From the NCBI GenBank assembly GCA_964537685.1, contig CAZICM010000007.1, positions 124,001 through 188,000 on the forward strand: a stretch of 64,000 nucleotides of DNA, read 5' to 3'. The notes below the pieces were generated by a model. That model saw only the letters and a program-made list of their open reading frames with translations. It was not told where the DNA came from and searched no databases. This document shows, piece by piece, positions 62,575 to 64,000 of the stretch; the stretch's first letter is position 1, and every line of letters starts with the position of its first letter. Source of the stretch: CAZICM01 sp964537685. GTDB lineage: Bacteria > Myxococcota_A > Polyangia > Polyangiales > Polyangiaceae. The position numbers and the translations under genes were made by a program.

Positions 62575-63927
62575 TTAGCCCGAGCCCGCCGAGCAACGCG
62601 CACTCCATTCCGCATCCGCTAAAGAATGATGCAGCGGCGCGCCATCGACGACAGCATCTCCGTGCAGCACAGCCTCGGCCTCGGCCACCGACACTTGAAT
62701 CCGCAAGCGATCGTCCGCCTTCCGCGCGAGCTCTTCCCGCAACTTCTTCACAGCTTCAAACACGCGCGTTTTCCGCGCGGCCAGCCCTTCCCGATCCGCG
62801 GGCAGAGCGGCCGCGAAAACAGAAGCATTCCCCGCTTCCAGCACAGCGTGAAGCCCGAGCGCCGACGCCGACGCCCGAAGCTCCGAGAGCACGTCCTCTA
62901 TCGCCGCCATCAGCGCATCGTCCTCCTCAGCGCCCTCTTCCACGTCGACTTCAGCCGCAAGCCAAATCGCGTCCGCCCGCCGCTCCGCCGCAGCTCCAGG
63001 CTGCCCCTCGAGCGCCGCGGATGCCGCGCTAAAAAAGGCTTCGGCACCGTCAAAGCGATCGTTTGGAGACTTGCTCAGCGCCCGGACAATCACATCGTCC
63101 AAAGGCGCGCACGCGGGAACGAGCCGGCTTGCAAGCGGCGGCCTCGCCCGCAAATGCAGATGCATCGTCACAACCGGCGACACGTCGTGAAAGGCCGGAC
63201 GGCCCGTGAGCATAAAATACAGCAGCGCCCCCAGCGCATACACGTCGGTCCGCGCGTCGGTTTCCTTGCCCTCGATTTGCTCGGGCGCCATACATGAAGG
63301 CGTACCCAGAACCGCGCGCGAATTCGTCAAACCAGGCCCGACCGGATCCAGCAGCTTGGCCACACCAAAATCGAGCAGAACCGGCCGCATTTCATTCTGA
63401 TCCGCGCGCACCATCACATTCGAAGGCTTGAGATCGCGGTGCACGATGCCATTGCGATGAGCCTGCGTCAGCGCGTCGCACAGCCCCGACAAGAGGCGAA
63501 CAGCCTCGGCCGGCGACAACGGCCCGCACCTCTGCACCATCGCGTCCAAATCCTCTCCGTCGATAAGCTCCATCGCATAAAAAGGCTGACCATCCGTGTG
63601 CGTCCCGACATCGAAAATACGCACCACGCACGGATGACGCAGCCGCCGAATCACATCGATTTCCCTCTCGAAACGCCGCACACTCGTCGGATCGGCCGTT
63701 AGATCGGCGTGCAACACTTTCACGGCAACATCGCGCGCCCCCGCATGCTCTGTGCGCGCCCGGTACACGACACCGAACCCTCCCGACGCCAACACACCCT
63801 CCACGACATAGCGCCCGATTCTCGTCCCCGGATCGAGCACACCGAAGGGCGGCGGCGCAGCCTGCTCCGCGGCATCCCCCAACGAATACCCCTCACTTCC
63901 GTGCTCAAACCGCTCCGTAATGTGCAT
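62575..63927 (-). CDS. Ser/Thr protein kinase with C-terminal cyclase-like segment
   Basis: A 450-residue soluble kinase. Glycine loop ASGGFG, Lys70, HRDLKPSN at 163-170, DFG at 186-188, APE at 214-216; all catalytic residues present. After the kinase domain the last ~130 residues resemble the final part of a class III nucleotide cyclase domain (LRIQVSVAEAEAVL and GDAVVDGAPLHHSLAD) but lack recognisable catalytic residues, so a signalling remnant is likely. There is no membrane helix. It converges with the FHA activator gene. Start ATG at 63927, with no clear ribosome site. Confidence 0.9.
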   Translation of the reverse strand: MHITERFEHGSEGYSLGDAAEQAAPPPFGVLDPGTRIGRYVVEGVLASGGFGVVYRARTEHAGARDVAVKVLHADLTADPTSVRRFEREIDVIRRLRHPCVVRIFDVGTHTDGQPFYAMELIDGEDLDAMVQRCGPLSPAEAVRLLSGLCDALTQAHRNGIVHRDLKPSNVMVRADQNEMRPVLLDFGVAKLLDPVGPGLTNSRAVLGTPSCMAPEQIEGKETDARTDVYALGALLYFMLTGRPAFHDVSPVVTMHLHLRARPPLASRLVPACAPLDDVIVRALSKSPNDRFDGAEAFFSAASAALEGQPGAAAERRADAIWLAAEVDVEEGAEEDDALMAAIEDVLSELRASASALGLHAVLEAGNASVFAAALPADREGLAARKTRVFEAVKKLREELARKADDRLRIQVSVAEAEAVLHGDAVVDGAPLHHSLADAEWSARCSAGSG

Positions 63928-64000
63928 TGGGTGGCATCCCGCGAAGGTGGTATAGGCTCGGCCCGAAAGGAGCCGCGTCGCCCTTGCCCCGCTGTGCCCA
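63928..64000. other. Right-edge intergenic sequence
   Basis: Upstream of the last kinase. AAAGGAG at 63966-63972 could serve a plus-strand gene beginning near 63984 (TTG), but too little sequence is present to support it. Confidence 0.3.

Overview
The window looks like chromosomal DNA of a myxobacterium-like member of Myxococcota (the former Deltaproteobacteria). The evidence is five Hanks-type Ser/Thr kinases, one of which starts with a Cys-rich zinc ribbon typical of the group. There are also two FHA-domain sigma-54 activators, an ADYC-type repeat lipoprotein, many orphan lipoproteins, and sites resembling the LexA motif I recall for Myxococcus xanthus. The genus cannot be read from the sequence. 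No rRNA, tRNA, CRISPR array or insertion sequence was seen.

Layout. (1) 1-11.2 kb is a signalling block: two minus-strand Ser/Thr kinases and an orphan lipoprotein, then a plus-strand pair made of an FHA/degenerate-GGDEF sigma-54 activator and a kinase-STAND-FGE giant, followed by an ADYC lipoprotein carrying ten NGIGN repeats. (2) 11.9-23.1 kb is a four-gene plus-strand cluster: a 1741-residue protein with a HELGHH metallopeptidase-like motif and a C-terminal vWA domain, a MoxR-type AAA ATPase, an SbcD/YhaO-like nuclease and an SbcC/YhaN-like SMC-type ATPase. A LexA-like box precedes the nuclease. (3) 23.1-25.7 kb is a Septu-like defence pair (PtuA-type ATPase and PtuB-type HNH nuclease) in a compositionally distinct insert. 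(4) 25.9-32.0 kb is accessory: a TPR protein, an orphan helical protein, a 43-bp tandem repeat, a kinase with a LexA-like box at its start, a lipoprotein and a lone AraC DNA-binding domain. (5) 32.1-64 kb is mostly conserved housekeeping: parC-parE, bamA-rhomboid, dnaG-rpoD, atpD-atpC, a DUF4350-like/MoxR/DUF58/rsmA operon, rpsP-khpA-rimM-trmD-RNA methyltransferase, queG, rpmB, an XRE regulator with two operator-like palindromes, then a second FHA sigma-54 activator convergent with a fifth kinase.

How parts may work together. The activator/kinase pairs at both ends fit phospho-dependent control of sigma-54 transcription, with FHA domains reading kinase output. The vWA-MoxR pair and the SbcDC-like pair, next to a Septu-like pair, form the best candidate for an undescribed DNA-maintenance or conflict module. 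Three LexA-like sites (18279, 30710, 60716) suggest that the nuclease pair, one kinase and the XRE regulator may respond to DNA damage. These functional links are inference from gene order and motifs; no computation or database search was run.
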